Shown here: positions 8,346 to 17,890 of the stretch, piece by piece
Position numbering within the stretch: the stretch's first letter is position 1
Layout: each line of letters starts with the position of its first letter
Assembly (NCBI GenBank): GCA_003213115.1
Contig: QCNU01000001.1
Span: 558,001-622,000, forward strand
Direction of reading: 5' to 3'
DNA: 64,000 nt
Source: Pelagibacteraceae bacterium AG-426-L23
GTDB lineage: Bacteria > Pseudomonadota > Alphaproteobacteria > Pelagibacterales > Pelagibacteraceae
The notes under the pieces: model-generated
Seen by the model: the letters and a program-made list of their open reading frames with translations, nothing else
Told to the model about the DNA's origin: nothing
The model's database searches: none
Program-made: the position numbers and the translations under genes

Positions 8346-9899
8346 ATGAGCACACAACAATCAAAAAGCTCGAAAGTGTCATCAGTTCTAGATACCTCTC
8401 ATCTTAAAGTCAAATTTCCATTTAAAGCTAAATACGGCAATTATATAAATGGTAAATTTGTAGAGCCAAAGTCAGGCAAATATTTTGATAATGTTAGCCC
8501 GATAAATAATGAGAAGATCTGTACAGTTGCACGATCGAATGCAAAAGACGTAGAGGCTGCTTTAGACGCAGCACACGCAGCTTTCCCTGCATGGGGAAAG
8601 ACAGACATCACTACTAGATCAAACATCTTGAATAAAATAGCTGATGTTATTGAAAAAAATCTAAACTTATTAGCAACAGCTGAATGTTTAGATAATGGTA
8701 AACCAATCAGAGAGTGTATGGCAGCAGACTTGCCATTAGTAGTTGATCACTGGAGATATTTTGCTGGAGTAATAAGAGCAGAAGAAGGATCAATCGCTGA
8801 AATAAGTAATAATCAATACTCTTACAACTTCCATGAACCATTAGGAGTTGTAGGTCAGATTATTCCTTGGAACTTTCCATTATTGATGGCAACATGGAAA
8901 TTAGCTCCAGCTCTAGCAGCAGGAAACTGTGTTGTATTGAAACCAGCTGAACAAACACCAGCATCTATTAATGTTTTAATGGAACTTATAGGAGATTTAT
9001 TACCTCCAGGTGTTGTTAATATTGTTAGCGGTTATGGATTGGAAGCAGGCAAACCTTTAGCATCTTCTAAAAGAGTTGCAAAAGTTGCATTTACAGGTGA
9101 AACAACAACCGGAAGATTGATTATGCAGTACGCTGCACAAAATATAATTCCAATTACTTTGGAATTAGGCGGAAAATCTCCAAACATTTTCTTTGAAGAC
9201 GTCATGGAAAAAGATGATGATTTTTTTGATAAGTGTATCGAAGGTTTTGTAATGTTCAATCTTAACCAAGGTGAAGTCTGTACTTGTCCAAGTAGAGCTT
9301 TAATTCAAGAGTCTATCTATGATAAATTCATGGAGAGAGCTATTAAAAGAACAAAAGCTGTAAAACAAGACAATCCTTTAAAAATGGAAACAATGATAGG
9401 AGCTCAAGTTTCATTAGAGCAGATGGAAAAGATTAAATCTTATCTTGACCTCGGTAAAAAAGAGGGCGCCAAAGTTCTAGCAGGAGGAAGTATTGCTAAA
9501 CTTAATAGTGGATTGGAAAAAGGAAACTATATCCAACCAACTATTTTTGAAGCTAAAAACAACATGCGTATCTCTCAAGAAGAGATCTTTGGACCTGTTG
9601 TATCTGTGATCAAATTTAAAGATGAAGCAGAGGCATTAAAAATTGCTAATGATACTCTTTATGGTTTAGGAGCAGCTGTGTGGACTAGAGATGGTAATAC
9701 AGCTCACAGAATGGGTAGAGGAATACAAGCAGGAATAGTGTGGACAAATTGTTATCACGCATATCCAGCTCACTCACCTTTTGGTGGTTATAAACAGTCT
9801 GGTGTGGGAAGAGAAACTCACAAAATGATGCTTAATCATTATAGACAAAATAAGAACTTACACGTTTCTTACGCTGAGAAGAAATTGGGATTCTTTTAA
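8346..9899 (+). CDS. NAD-dependent aldehyde dehydrogenase (AldB/ExaC/AcoD type)
   Basis: A 517-residue ALDH-superfamily enzyme oxidising an aldehyde to the acid with NAD(P)+. Motifs in order: [10 protein letters not shown] (169-182), the cofactor segment VLKPAEQTP, the general-base segment [10 protein letters not shown] (271-280, Glu273), and the catalytic-cysteine segment [11 protein letters not shown] with C312 as nucleophile. That last motif is typical of the AldB/ExaC/AcoD acetaldehyde dehydrogenases rather than betaine- or succinate-semialdehyde enzymes. The next gene is DUF779, the usual partner of this subgroup. The 167-base leader, hairpin before it and strong ribosome-binding site suggest independent, high-level expression. 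The substrate in vivo is not shown by the sequence. Confidence 0.92.
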   Translation: MSTQQSKSSKVSSVLDTSHLKVKFPFKAKYGNYINGKFVEPKSGKYFDNVSPINNEKICTVARSNAKDVEAALDAAHAAFPAWGKTDITTRSNILNKIADVIEKNLNLLATAECLDNGKPIRECMAADLPLVVDHWRYFAGVIRAEEGSIAEISNNQYSYNFHEPLGVVGQIIPWNFPLLMATWKLAPALAAGNCVVLKPAEQTPASINVLMELIGDLLPPGVVNIVSGYGLEAGKPLASSKRVAKVAFTGETTTGRLIMQYAAQNIIPITLELGGKSPNIFFEDVMEKDDDFFDKCIEGFVMFNLNQGEVCTCPSRALIQESIYDKFMERAIKRTKAVKQDNPLKMETMIGAQVSLEQMEKIKSYLDLGKKEGAKVLAGGSIAKLNSGLEKGNYIQPTIFEAKNNMRISQEEIFGPVVSVIKFKDEAEALKIANDTLYGLGAAVWTRDGNTAHRMGRGIQAGIVWTNCYHAYPAHSPFGGYKQSGVGRETHKMMLNHYRQNKNLHVSYAEKKLGFF

Positions 9900-9914
9900 C
9901 CAATAATATATACT

Positions 9915-9939
9915 GGCCCATGATTCTAAATCATGGGCC
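9915..9939 (+). terminator. Perfect 11-bp hairpin between aldehyde dehydrogenase and DUF779 genes
   Basis: GGCCCATGATT (9915-9925) pairs perfectly with AATCATGGGCC (9929-9939) around a 3-base loop, 15 bases after the upstream stop codon. Only GTACTTTAAAA follows, not a strong U-tract, so it may be a partial terminator or an mRNA-processing or stabilising element that sets the ratio of the two proteins. An ATG at 9933 lies within the 3' arm and would be masked. Confidence 0.6.
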
Positions 9940-9950
9940 GTACTTTAAAA

Positions 9951-10307
9951 ATGAAAGTATCTGCAACTCACTCGGCACTAAAACTCCTGTCTGAACTCCA
10001 AGAAAAATACGGAAAAAAATTAATGTTTCACCAATCAGGAGGTTGTTGTGATGGTAGCGCTCCTATGTGTTTCAAAGAAGGTGAGTTTCCTTTAGGAGAT
10101 AATGACGTTAAGTTGGGTGAAATAGGAGGTGTTCCTTTTTATATGAATGGTGATCAATATGAAAAATGGAAACATACAGACCTTACAATAGACGCCGTTA
10201 AGGGTATTGGCGGAATGTTCTCATTGGATAATGGAACCGGACAAAGATTTTTAACAAGATCTGAAATTTGCTTAGTAGTTGATAACGAAAAGCAAAAAAC
10301 TGGCTAA
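9951..10307 (+). CDS. DUF779 domain-containing protein
   Basis: A small (118-residue) DUF779 protein, a family of unknown biochemical role that nearly always neighbours AldB/ExaC-type aldehyde dehydrogenases. The signature GGCCDGSAPMCF is clear (three cysteines, about residues 31-41) and suggests metal or redox chemistry, though that is an inference. I choose the ATG at 9951 (MKVSATHS), not the in-frame ATG at 9933, because the latter sits inside the 3' arm of a perfect hairpin and adds residues unlike the family start. Neither has a good Shine-Dalgarno sequence. Confidence 0.85.
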   Translation: MKVSATHSALKLLSELQEKYGKKLMFHQSGGCCDGSAPMCFKEGEFPLGDNDVKLGEIGGVPFYMNGDQYEKWKHTDLTIDAVKGIGGMFSLDNGTGQRFLTRSEICLVVDNEKQKTG

Positions 10308-10350
10308 TCTCTTTATAGACAACCATATAAATATCTGTATTTAATATTAT

Positions 10351-13026
10351 ATGAGCCAATTTTTATTGACTGATATTAGAAAAAAATTTCTTAATTATTT
10401 TAAGCAAAATAATCATGAAATAGTAGATTCTAGCAATCTAGTACCTAATAACGATCCCACCTTGATGTTTACTAACTCAGGAATGGTTCAATTTAAAAAC
10501 GTTTTTACTGGTTTAGAAAAAAAACCTTATAAAAGGGCTACCACATCTCAAAAATGTGTAAGAGCAGGAGGGAAGCATAATGATTTAGAAAACGTTGGTT
10601 ATACCCCAAGACACCATACTTTTTTTGAAATGTTAGGCAATTTCTCATTTGGTGATTATTTTAAAGAGCAAGCTATAGAGCATGCTTGGAAATTATTAAC
10701 TAAAGATTTCGAACTACCCAAAGAAAAACTTTCTGTAACAGTCTTTAATGAAGACGAAGATTCTTTTAAATTATGGAAGAAAGTTGCAGGTTTAAGTGAA
10801 GATAAAATAATTAAAATTTCAACATCAGACAATTTTTGGTCTATGGGAGACACAGGTCCATGTGGTCCTTGTTCAGAAATATTTTATGATCATGGAGATA
10901 AACTTAAAGGCGGACCTCCGGGTAGCAAAGATCAGGATGGAGATAGATATATAGAAATATGGAATCTTGTCTTTATGCAATATGAACAAATTACAAAAGA
11001 AAAAAGAATTAATTTACCCAAACCATCGGTTGATACTGGAATGGGTCTTGAGAGAATGACAGCAGTTCTTCAAGGAACACATGACAACTATAACATTGAT
11101 CATTTTAAAAAAATAATATCTGCATCTTCAGATTTAATTAAATCACCAATTAACGATAAAACTATTGCTAGCCATAGAGTCATTTCAGATCACTTAAGAG
11201 CTAGTAGTTTTTTAATAGCTGAAGGAATTTTACCTTCAAATGAGGGTCGAGGGTATGTTCTAAGAAGAATAATGAGAAGAGGGATGAGGCATGCTCATTC
11301 ATTAGGAAGTAAATCACCAGTTTTTTATAAACTTTTTAATGTTTTACTCGGTGAAATGAAAAATAGTTATCCAGAACTAGAAACTGGTAAAGAACTGATA
11401 GTTGAAACTTTAAAAAATGAAGAAGAAAAATTCTCTTCTTTACTTGAGAGAGGAATGAAAATCTTAGATGAAAATTTAAATAAAGTACAAGATAATACTT
11501 TACCTGGCTCAGTAGCTTTCAAATTATATGATACGTATGGTTTTCCTTTAGACTTAACAGCAGACATTTTAAGAACTAAAAATATCCAAGTTGATAATGT
11601 TGCATTTGAAAAAGAAATGGAAAAAAGTAAAGCTTTAGCTAGAGCTAATTGGAAAGGCTCTGGTGACAAGTCAGTTGAAGAGAAGTGGTTTAAAATTAGA
11701 GAGGAACTAAGTCCAACAGAATTTTTAGGCTATGAATTTGATAAAGCAGAGGGAGTCGTATTAAAAATTTCAAAAAATAATAAATTTGTTGATAGCGCAA
11801 ATGATGGGGATGAGATAGAAATTATAACAAATCAAACACCCTTTTATGGGGAGTCAGGAGGTCAAGTTGGGGATCAAGGGATAATTTTTAACTCTGACTG
11901 TAAAATAAATATAACTGATACCCAAAAAAAAATGGGAGATCTTTTTGTTCATATAGGCAAAATTAAAAAAGGCTCTATAAAGATAGGCCAAAATGTTAAC
12001 TTAGAAATAGATGTTCAAAAAAGAAATAATTCTAAAGCTAACCATTCTGCCACTCATTTGCTACATGAGTCTTTAAGAAGAACTTTAGGTAAGCATGTAA
12101 CCCAAAAGGGATCGCTTGTGTCCCCAGAAAGATTAAGATTTGATTTTAGTCACAATAAACCAATAGCAAAAGAAGAAATGATAAAAATTAATAAAATAGT
12201 AAATAAAATAGTAGAAGACTCAACTGATGTGCAAACACGAATAATGACACCAAAAGAGGCAGTAAAAATGGGTGCTTTAGCTCTTTTTGGAGAAAAATAC
12301 GGCGAAGAAGTCAGAGTAGTATTTATGGGAAAAGAGTCTAATAGTTTTTTTTCAACCGAGCTATGTGGAGGAACGCATGTAAAAAATACTAAAGAAGTTG
12401 GAAAGTTTAGCGTCATTAATCAGTCATCAATTGCATCTGGAGTAAGAAGAGTAGAAGCTCTAAGAGATAAACAGCTTATGGATTACGAAAAATCTCAACA
12501 GCAAGACAAATCATCAAAAGAAAAAACAACTAAAGAACAGTTAGAAAAAACTAAAAAAGAACTTTTAAATTATAAAGTAGAACCTGATTTAGACGAAAAC
12601 AAAGATTTAGTAGAAAACTTGAAGAATTTAAATAAACAGCTTGAAAAGATAAAAATTCAAAACGTTATTAAAGATAAAAATAAGAATAAAATTCAAGATA
12701 AAAAGATTGGTAATTTTATTGTTAGACAACAAATTCTTAGTGATTTTCCTCCGAAAGAATTAAGAAGCGTAATAGATCAAGGTAAAAAAGATATTAAAAA
12801 AGGTATAGTCATTAGCATTTCAACTTTTGAGGAAAAAGTTGGAGTTGCGATTGGAGTTTCAAATGATCTCGTTTCAAAATATGATGCGGTCGAATTAGTA
12901 AAAATTGCTTCAGAGATGCTTGGTGGAAAAGGTGGCGGGGGAAGAAAAGATTTTGCACAAGCTGGAGGAACGAACAAAGAAAAAATTGAAAAAGCTTTTA
13001 AAGCAATAATAGATAAAATTAGTTAA
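10351..13026 (+). CDS. alaS: Alanyl-tRNA synthetase
   Basis: An 891-residue class II synthetase that charges tRNA-Ala. It begins with the characteristic helix ([14 protein letters not shown]) and motif [12 protein letters not shown], continues with the class II aminoacylation core (motif 2 region [20 protein letters not shown]), and an editing domain with the zinc ligands HSATHLLH and CGGTH. The C-terminal oligomerisation (C-Ala) domain ends with the [16 protein letters not shown] motif. Length matches bacterial AlaRS. The last 8 bases overlap the end of the convergent icd gene. Confidence 0.97.
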   Translation: MSQFLLTDIRKKFLNYFKQNNHEIVDSSNLVPNNDPTLMFTNSGMVQFKNVFTGLEKKPYKRATTSQKCVRAGGKHNDLENVGYTPRHHTFFEMLGNFSFGDYFKEQAIEHAWKLLTKDFELPKEKLSVTVFNEDEDSFKLWKKVAGLSEDKIIKISTSDNFWSMGDTGPCGPCSEIFYDHGDKLKGGPPGSKDQDGDRYIEIWNLVFMQYEQITKEKRINLPKPSVDTGMGLERMTAVLQGTHDNYNIDHFKKIISASSDLIKSPINDKTIASHRVISDHLRASSFLIAEGILPSNEGRGYVLRRIMRRGMRHAHSLGSKSPVFYKLFNVLLGEMKNSYPELETGKELIVETLKNEEEKFSSLLERGMKILDENLNKVQDNTLPGSVAFKLYDTYGFPLDLTADILRTKNIQVDNVAFEKEMEKSKALARANWKGSGDKSVEEKWFKIREELSPTEFLGYEFDKAEGVVLKISKNNKFVDSANDGDEIEIITNQTPFYGESGGQVGDQGIIFNSDCKINITDTQKKMGDLFVHIGKIKKGSIKIGQNVNLEIDVQKRNNSKANHSATHLLHESLRRTLGKHVTQKGSLVSPERLRFDFSHNKPIAKEEMIKINKIVNKIVEDSTDVQTRIMTPKEAVKMGALALFGEKYGEEVRVVFMGKESNSFFSTELCGGTHVKNTKEVGKFSVINQSSIASGVRRVEALRDKQLMDYEKSQQQDKSSKEKTTKEQLEKTKKELLNYKVEPDLDENKDLVENLKNLNKQLEKIKIQNVIKDKNKNKIQDKKIGNFIVRQQILSDFPPKELRSVIDQGKKDIKKGIVISISTFEEKVGVAIGVSNDLVSKYDAVELVKIASEMLGGKGGGGRKDFAQAGGTNKEKIEKAFKAIIDKIS

Positions 13027-14233
13027 GTTTTTTTTTAAGATTAGAGTTTATTGCTTCTAAAAATTGATTTGTGTTTAAAAACTTTTGGTCTTTGCTTATT
13101 AATATCGCTAGATCTTTTGTCATAGATCCACTTTCAACAGTTTCTATACAAACTTTTTCAAGTGTCTCTGCAAATTTTACTAATTCTTTGTTTCCATCAA
13201 GATTCCCTCTGTGAGATAAACCTCTTGTCCAGGCAAATATAGAAGCTATTGGATTTGTTGAAGTTTCTTTTCCAGCTTGATGTTGTCTGTAATGTCTTGT
13301 TACTGTTCCATGGGCAGCTTCTGCCTCAGCCACTTTTCCGTCAGGTGTTCTAAGCACACTTGTCATTAATCCCAAAGAACCATATCCTTGAGCAACAGTG
13401 TCAGACTGAACATCTCCATCATAGTTTTTGCATGCCCAAATATATTTTCCACTCCATTTCATAGCACATGCTACCATGTCATCTATTAATCTATGTTCAT
13501 ATGTAATTCCAACTTCTTCAAACTTATTTTTAAATTCTTTCTGAAAAACCTCTTCAAAGATATCTTTAAACCTCCCATCGTAAGCTTTTAAAATTGTATT
13601 TTTAGTTGAAAAATAAACCGGCCACTTTCTAACTAAACCATAATTCATGCATGCCCTTGCGAAATCTTTAATCGAATTATCTAAATTATACATTGAAAGA
13701 GCCACGCCAGGTCCATCAAAATTAAAAACTTCATGTTCTATTTTATCTTTTCCATTTTCTGACTCCCATTTAACTGTGACTTTGCCTTTGCCTGGAACTT
13801 TAAAATCTGTTGCTTTATACTGATCTCCAAAAGCGTGTCTTCCAACTATAACGCTATCAGTCCAATGAGGCACTAAACGAGGCACATTTTTACATATTAT
13901 AGGCTCTCTAAAAATTGTACCTCCTACAATATTTCTTATAGTACCGTTAGGAGATCTCCACATCTTTTTTAAATTAAATTCTTTCACACGCGCTTCATCA
14001 GGAGTTATTGTTGCACATTTTACCCCTGCGCCGTATTTTTGAATTGCTTTAGCTGCATCGACAGTTATTTGATCATTTGTTTTGTCACGGCTTTCCATAC
14101 CTAAATCATGATACTTAAGGTCTATTTCTAAATAAGGCTTAATAAGCTTATCTTTTATGAAGGACCAAATAATTCTGGTCATTTCATCGCCGTCTAATTC
14201 AACTATTGGGTTTTTTACCTTAATTTTGCTCAT
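13019..14233 (-). CDS. icd: NADP-dependent isocitrate dehydrogenase (type II)
   Basis: A 404-residue isocitrate dehydrogenase of the eukaryote-like, homodimeric NADP type found in alphaproteobacteria. It oxidatively decarboxylates isocitrate to 2-oxoglutarate in the TCA cycle. Visible signatures: [13 protein letters not shown] at the start, the substrate-binding [18 protein letters not shown] segment, [20 protein letters not shown] near the metal-binding aspartates, and the NADP-binding [15 protein letters not shown]. It overlaps alaS tail-to-tail by 8 bases and has a good candidate promoter upstream. Confidence 0.97.
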   Translation of the reverse strand: MSKIKVKNPIVELDGDEMTRIIWSFIKDKLIKPYLEIDLKYHDLGMESRDKTNDQITVDAAKAIQKYGAGVKCATITPDEARVKEFNLKKMWRSPNGTIRNIVGGTIFREPIICKNVPRLVPHWTDSVIVGRHAFGDQYKATDFKVPGKGKVTVKWESENGKDKIEHEVFNFDGPGVALSMYNLDNSIKDFARACMNYGLVRKWPVYFSTKNTILKAYDGRFKDIFEEVFQKEFKNKFEEVGITYEHRLIDDMVACAMKWSGKYIWACKNYDGDVQSDTVAQGYGSLGLMTSVLRTPDGKVAEAEAAHGTVTRHYRQHQAGKETSTNPIASIFAWTRGLSHRGNLDGNKELVKFAETLEKVCIETVESGSMTKDLAILISKDQKFLNTNQFLEAINSNLKKKLN

Positions 14234-14254
14234 AAAATCTTATTAAAATTTAAT

Positions 14255-14284
14255 TTGATAAAGTAAATTTTTTATACATATTAA
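14255..14284 (+). promoter_or_regulatory. Candidate psd-pssA-rlmE promoter
   Basis: TTGATA (14255-14260), an 18-base spacer and TATTAA (14279-14284) precede the psd ATG by 24 bases. It overlaps face-to-face with the candidate icd promoter, so the two polymerases would compete. The -10 match is weak. Confidence 0.3.
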
Positions 14285-14298
14285 TGAAAAATTATCAA
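14271..14298 (-). promoter_or_regulatory. Candidate icd promoter
   Basis: On the minus strand TTGATA (14293-14298), a 16-base spacer and TATAAA (14271-14276) lie about 38 bases before the icd ATG. The -35 is one arm of an inverted repeat, TTTGATAA (14254-14261) and TTATCAAA (14292-14299), whose other arm supplies a matching TTGATA on the plus strand for psd. Confidence 0.45.
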
Positions 14299-14308
14299 AC
14301 TTTAAAAT

Positions 14309-14959
14309 ATGATTAATAACATTATTCCAAAAATACACAAAGAAGGCCATAAGTTCTTAGCTATATCCATTCTTATCACTTTTTTTGCTCTGTTTATATC
14401 TAAAGGACTAGGTTTATTCCTTATTATTATAACGATTTGGGTTTATTATTTTTTTAGAGACCCAGATAGAGTTTCTATAAATGATAATAGATTTTTAGTA
14501 AGTCCTGCAGACGGTCTTATTACAAACATCTCTAAAGTTTCAGGACCACTAGAACTAAATTTAGAAAATAAGTCTTATACTAAGATTAGTATTTTTATGA
14601 ATGTATTTGATTGTCATGTTAATCGAACTCCAACATCTGGAACTATCGAAGATATTTTTTATAAACCAGGTAAATTTCTTAATGCTTCTTTGGATAAAGC
14701 AAGTGAGGAAAATGAAAGAAATTATTATAAGATTAAATCAAAAGATAAAGGAGATGAAATTATTATTGTTCAAATAGCTGGACTTATTGCCAGAAGAATA
14801 GTGTGTGAGGTAAAAAAAAATCAAGAATTAAGCCAAGGAGAAAGAATAGGAATGATAAGATTTGGAAGCAGAGTTGATATTTATTTTAATAACAGGAAGC
14901 CATTGGTAAAGATAGGACAAAACGTTATAGCTGGAGAGAGTTTAGTAGCTGAAATTTAA
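14309..14959 (+). CDS. psd: Phosphatidylserine decarboxylase proenzyme (short form)
   Basis: A 216-residue PSD of the short form. It makes phosphatidylethanolamine from phosphatidylserine at the inner membrane. Two hydrophobic stretches (about residues 16-48) anchor it, FFRDPDR precedes the catalytic domain (47-54), and MNVFDCHVNRTPTSG is the conserved substrate region. Self-cleavage occurs at the Gly-Ser of IRFGSRVD (G186-S187), giving a pyruvoyl group on the new alpha chain. It abuts pssA with no spacer, forming a two-step phospholipid unit. Confidence 0.95.
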   Translation: MINNIIPKIHKEGHKFLAISILITFFALFISKGLGLFLIIITIWVYYFFRDPDRVSINDNRFLVSPADGLITNISKVSGPLELNLENKSYTKISIFMNVFDCHVNRTPTSGTIEDIFYKPGKFLNASLDKASEENERNYYKIKSKDKGDEIIIVQIAGLIARRIVCEVKKNQELSQGERIGMIRFGSRVDIYFNNRKPLVKIGQNVIAGESLVAEI

Positions 14960-15742
14960 ATGGAAAAAAAAGCTTTTAAGATAGTTTCAACAAAAAAAAG
15001 AAGACATTTATTACCAAATGCTCTCACATTAATTGGTGTGTGTTTAGGTATAAGTTCTATTAAGTTTGCTCTAGATGGGAATTATAGTCTGTCAGTCATC
15101 TTCTTGCTCTTTGCAGCTTTACTCGATGGTTTAGATGGAAGAATTGCTAGATTAATTGATGGGACATCTGAATTTGGCAAAGAATTAGACTCGTTAACCG
15201 ACTTTGTGAGTTTTGGAATAGCCCCAGCCTTCATTTTATTTTTTTGGGAGTTAAAAAATTATGGAAAAATTGGATGGGCAATAACATTAATATTTTCTGT
15301 ATGTTGCGTACTAAGACTTGCAAGGTTTAATTTAACTAAGATACAAAAAGAAGAAGAATGGAAGGTAAACTATTTTGAGGGAATACCATCTCCAGCTGGA
15401 GGCATCTTAGTCTTAATGCCACTAATTTTTGATTTATCAAGTTTTAATGTCGGGTATGAAGTTAAAAACTTAACTCCTTATTTATCAATTGTTGTTTCAA
15501 TTTTATTAATAAGTAAAATTCCAACATTTTCTTTTAAGAAAATTGCTATACAAAGAAAATTAACAATTTTTCTTTTTTTAGGTATAGGAATAATTTGTAT
15601 TTCTTTAATTTTTTACACTTTCGAAACTCTCGTAATTTTAGGACTAATTTATTTTTTTCTAATTCCATTAGGAGTATTGTCCTATAAAAAAAATATCTCT
15701 TCTAAAAACTTTACTGAGGATGAAAATGAAGATATTTTATAA
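14960..15742 (+). CDS. pssA: CDP-diacylglycerol--serine O-phosphatidyltransferase
   Basis: A 260-residue integral-membrane CDP-alcohol phosphotransferase producing phosphatidylserine, the substrate of the decarboxylase encoded just upstream. The family motif DG-x2-AR-x8-G-x3-D-x3-D is seen as DGLDGRIARLIDGTSEFGKELDSLTD-like residues around 52-75. The N-terminus is basic (KKRRHLLPNALT), then about six to eight hydrophobic segments follow. Its final base is shared with the ATG of rlmE. The order psd-pssA is standard for alphaproteobacteria. Confidence 0.95.
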   Translation: MEKKAFKIVSTKKRRHLLPNALTLIGVCLGISSIKFALDGNYSLSVIFLLFAALLDGLDGRIARLIDGTSEFGKELDSLTDFVSFGIAPAFILFFWELKNYGKIGWAITLIFSVCCVLRLARFNLTKIQKEEEWKVNYFEGIPSPAGGILVLMPLIFDLSSFNVGYEVKNLTPYLSIVVSILLISKIPTFSFKKIAIQRKLTIFLFLGIGIICISLIFYTFETLVILGLIYFFLIPLGVLSYKKNISSKNFTEDENEDIL

Positions 15743-16359
15743 TGAAAAAAAATCAAAGTTCAAAAACTTGGATAATAAAACAACACAGAGATCAATTTTT
15801 TAAAAAATCTAAGGTACTAGGTTATCGGTCTAGATCAGCTTTTAAGCTTTTAGAACTTAACAAAAAATTCAAATTTATATCAAAAAGAACCTCATTAATT
15901 GATATAGGCTCTAGCCCGGGTGGTTGGTCACAAGTTGCATCGGAATTGATAAAAAATGGTAAGATTATTGCCATTGATAAAAAATCGATGGAAAGAATAA
16001 AAAACGTAAGGTTCTATCAGGGTGACTTTTCTGAACCAAAAATTAAAAATAAATTGCTAAATCTTCTCCCTGAAAAGGTAGATGTAGTTATCTCTGATAT
16101 GGCAGCTGATACTACTGGAAACAAAAGTCTTGATTGCATAAGAACTAACCTCCTGTGCGAGGATGTTATTGATTTTTCAGTAAAAATTATCAAACCTAAC
16201 GGCAAAGTAATTTCAAAATTATTTATGGGAGAAGACTTTGTAAAAGTTAAAAAACAAGCAGAAAAAAAATTTAGAAAAGTTAATTTTTTTAAACCTGAGT
16301 CTAGTAGAAACGAATCAAAAGAGACTTATATACACTGCGCCTATTTAAATACTTTATAA
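15742..16359 (+). CDS. rlmE: 23S rRNA 2'-O-methyltransferase RlmE (FtsJ/RrmJ)
   Basis: A 205-residue SAM-dependent methyltransferase that modifies the 2'-OH of U2552 (E. coli numbering) in the A-site loop of 23S rRNA. The SAM motif IDIGSSPGGWSQVA lies near residues 53-66, the catalytic K-D-K-E set is represented by the early RSRSAFKLLEL lysine, DMAADTTGNKSLD, KLFMGED and the late SRNESKETY glutamate. It starts at the last base of pssA and is unrelated to lipid synthesis, so the coupling appears to be positional only. Confidence 0.93.
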   Translation: MKKNQSSKTWIIKQHRDQFFKKSKVLGYRSRSAFKLLELNKKFKFISKRTSLIDIGSSPGGWSQVASELIKNGKIIAIDKKSMERIKNVRFYQGDFSEPKIKNKLLNLLPEKVDVVISDMAADTTGNKSLDCIRTNLLCEDVIDFSVKIIKPNGKVISKLFMGEDFVKVKKQAEKKFRKVNFFKPESSRNESKETYIHCAYLNTL

Positions 16360-16385
16360 TTTTTTAAAATTGTATATAAGTGTAT

Positions 16386-17465
16386 ATGGGACGAATAAAA
16401 GAAGCACTTACCTTTGATGATGTTTTATTAGTACCTAGATACTCATCTGTCCTTCCGTCTGAAGTAAATTTAAATTCTAGTTTAACAAAATCTATAGTTT
16501 TAAAAGTACCTTTTCTTTCATCAGCTATGGATACTGTAACAGAGTCTAAGATGGCTATAGCCATGTATAGAAATGGTGGGTTAGGTATCATTCATAGAAA
16601 TTTAGATCTTAAGACTCAAAGTAAAGAAGTAAACAAGGTTAAAAAGCTAAATCTAAAAGTTGGAGCAGCTATTGGTACTAGCAAAGATGATTTAGAAAGA
16701 GCTAGATCTTTAATTGACCATGGAGTTGATTTGCTGGTAATTGACACAGCACACGGACATAGCAAAAAAGTTTTAGACATATTATCAAAAGTTAAAAGAA
16801 TAAGTTCAAGAAAATCTATATGTGTAGGAAATATAGCCTCTGGAGAAGCAGCAAGAGAACTTTATAACGAGGGCGCAGATATCTTAAAAGTTGGCATAGG
16901 CCCCGGCTCTATTTGCACAACAAGGCTAGTAGCTGGAATAGGTGTTCCACAATTAAGCGCCATTATGAGCGTTAAAAAAGAATTAAAAAATAAAAATATA
17001 AAGATTATATCTGATGGAGGTATTAAATTTTCTGGAGATATAATCAAAGCTTTAGCTGCTGGTGCGGATGCTATTATGATGGGATCTTTATTCGCTGGAA
17101 CAGAAGAAAGTCCAGGTAAAAAATTTAGATATAAAAATAAGTTATATAAATCATATAGAGGAATGGGTTCTATAGGTGCAATGTCATCAGGATCATCAAA
17201 TAGATATTTTCAAAAAAATTATAAGGATAAGTCAAAATTTGTAGCCGAGGGAATTGAAGGTAGAGTTCTTTACAAAGGCTCAGTAGAAAAGATTATTTAT
17301 CAATTACAAGGAGGCTTGAGATCGTCAATGGGATATATTGGAGCCAAAAAATTAGAAAATATATCAAGTAAAGCGAGATTTTTAAAGATTACAAAAGCTG
17401 GTTTTTATGAAAGCATGGTGCATAGTGTAGAAATGGTAAATGATGGATCTAATTATAAATTATGA
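16386..17465 (+). CDS. guaB: IMP dehydrogenase lacking CBS domains
   Basis: A 359-residue IMP dehydrogenase, the NAD-dependent first step from IMP towards GMP. The catalytic barrel is intact: LTFDDVLLVP at the start, the DTAHG segment, the catalytic-cysteine loop GPGSICTTR (C177), ISDGGIKFSGD and the flap/GRV-x-YKG segment. The usual insertion of two CBS domains (about 120 residues) is missing: the barrel passes directly from QSKEVNKV (79-86) to KLNLKVGAAIG. The CBS (Bateman) module normally mediates nucleotide feedback and octamer formation. I prefer the ATG at 16386; an in-frame GTG at 16380 is possible. A 4-base overlap leads into the next gene. Confidence 0.93.
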   Translation: MGRIKEALTFDDVLLVPRYSSVLPSEVNLNSSLTKSIVLKVPFLSSAMDTVTESKMAIAMYRNGGLGIIHRNLDLKTQSKEVNKVKKLNLKVGAAIGTSKDDLERARSLIDHGVDLLVIDTAHGHSKKVLDILSKVKRISSRKSICVGNIASGEAARELYNEGADILKVGIGPGSICTTRLVAGIGVPQLSAIMSVKKELKNKNIKIISDGGIKFSGDIIKALAAGADAIMMGSLFAGTEESPGKKFRYKNKLYKSYRGMGSIGAMSSGSSNRYFQKNYKDKSKFVAEGIEGRVLYKGSVEKIIYQLQGGLRSSMGYIGAKKLENISSKARFLKITKAGFYESMVHSVEMVNDGSNYKL

Positions 17466-17890
17466 AAATGAATCTTAAAAAAATAATTATATTTTTATTT
17501 TTAATAAATTTTTGTTCAAATTTAAATGCAGAAACTAATCATTTAAAAGAAGGTAAAGAACTTTTTAAAAATAAAAACTATAAAAAAGCTAGAATAGAAT
17601 TTGAGAAAGATATTGTTTTTAATCCCAAAAGTGAGGAGTCATATTTATATTTAGCTAAAATTTTTAATAAAGAAGAAAATAATAATTTAGAGGAAAATAA
17701 CTTAAAAACAGTAATCTTATTAAATCCTAAAAATGAGGAAGCAATATACCGTCTAGCTATTTTAAATATAAAAAAGTCAGATTTTTCTAAGACAGAGGAG
17801 TTAATAAAAACTTTTAATTTAGTTTGTGCTAAACTTTGTTCCTCAAAAAAAGAACTGCAAGAAAAACTAAAATCTTCACAGAAGCAGTAA
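17462..17890 (+). CDS. Small secreted tetratricopeptide-repeat-like protein
   Basis: A 142-residue protein with an N-terminal signal peptide (hydrophobic IIIFLFLINFCSNLNAE) and two to three TPR-like helical hairpins, visible as GKELFKNKNYKKARIEFEKDI, SEESYLYLAKIF and NEEAIYRLAIL. It is probably periplasmic or membrane-attached; a possible lipobox-like cysteine (FCS) is present but not convincing. It sits between guaB and guaA with a 4-base overlap on one side and none on the other, although nothing suggests a purine role. Function unknown. Confidence 0.7.
   Translation: MKMNLKKIIIFLFLINFCSNLNAETNHLKEGKELFKNKNYKKARIEFEKDIVFNPKSEESYLYLAKIFNKEENNNLEENNLKTVILLNPKNEEAIYRLAILNIKKSDFSKTEELIKTFNLVCAKLCSSKKELQEKLKSSQKQ

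Noticed and set aside
8052-8360. 102-residue ORF antisense to the end of recA and its downstream spacer
   Set aside because: Most of it is the mirror image of recA codons, it crosses the recA hairpin, and it has no family features.
11367-12416. Two minus-strand ORFs (100 and 88 residues) within alaS
   Set aside because: Serine/phenylalanine-rich mirror translations of a well-conserved gene; alaS itself is beyond doubt.
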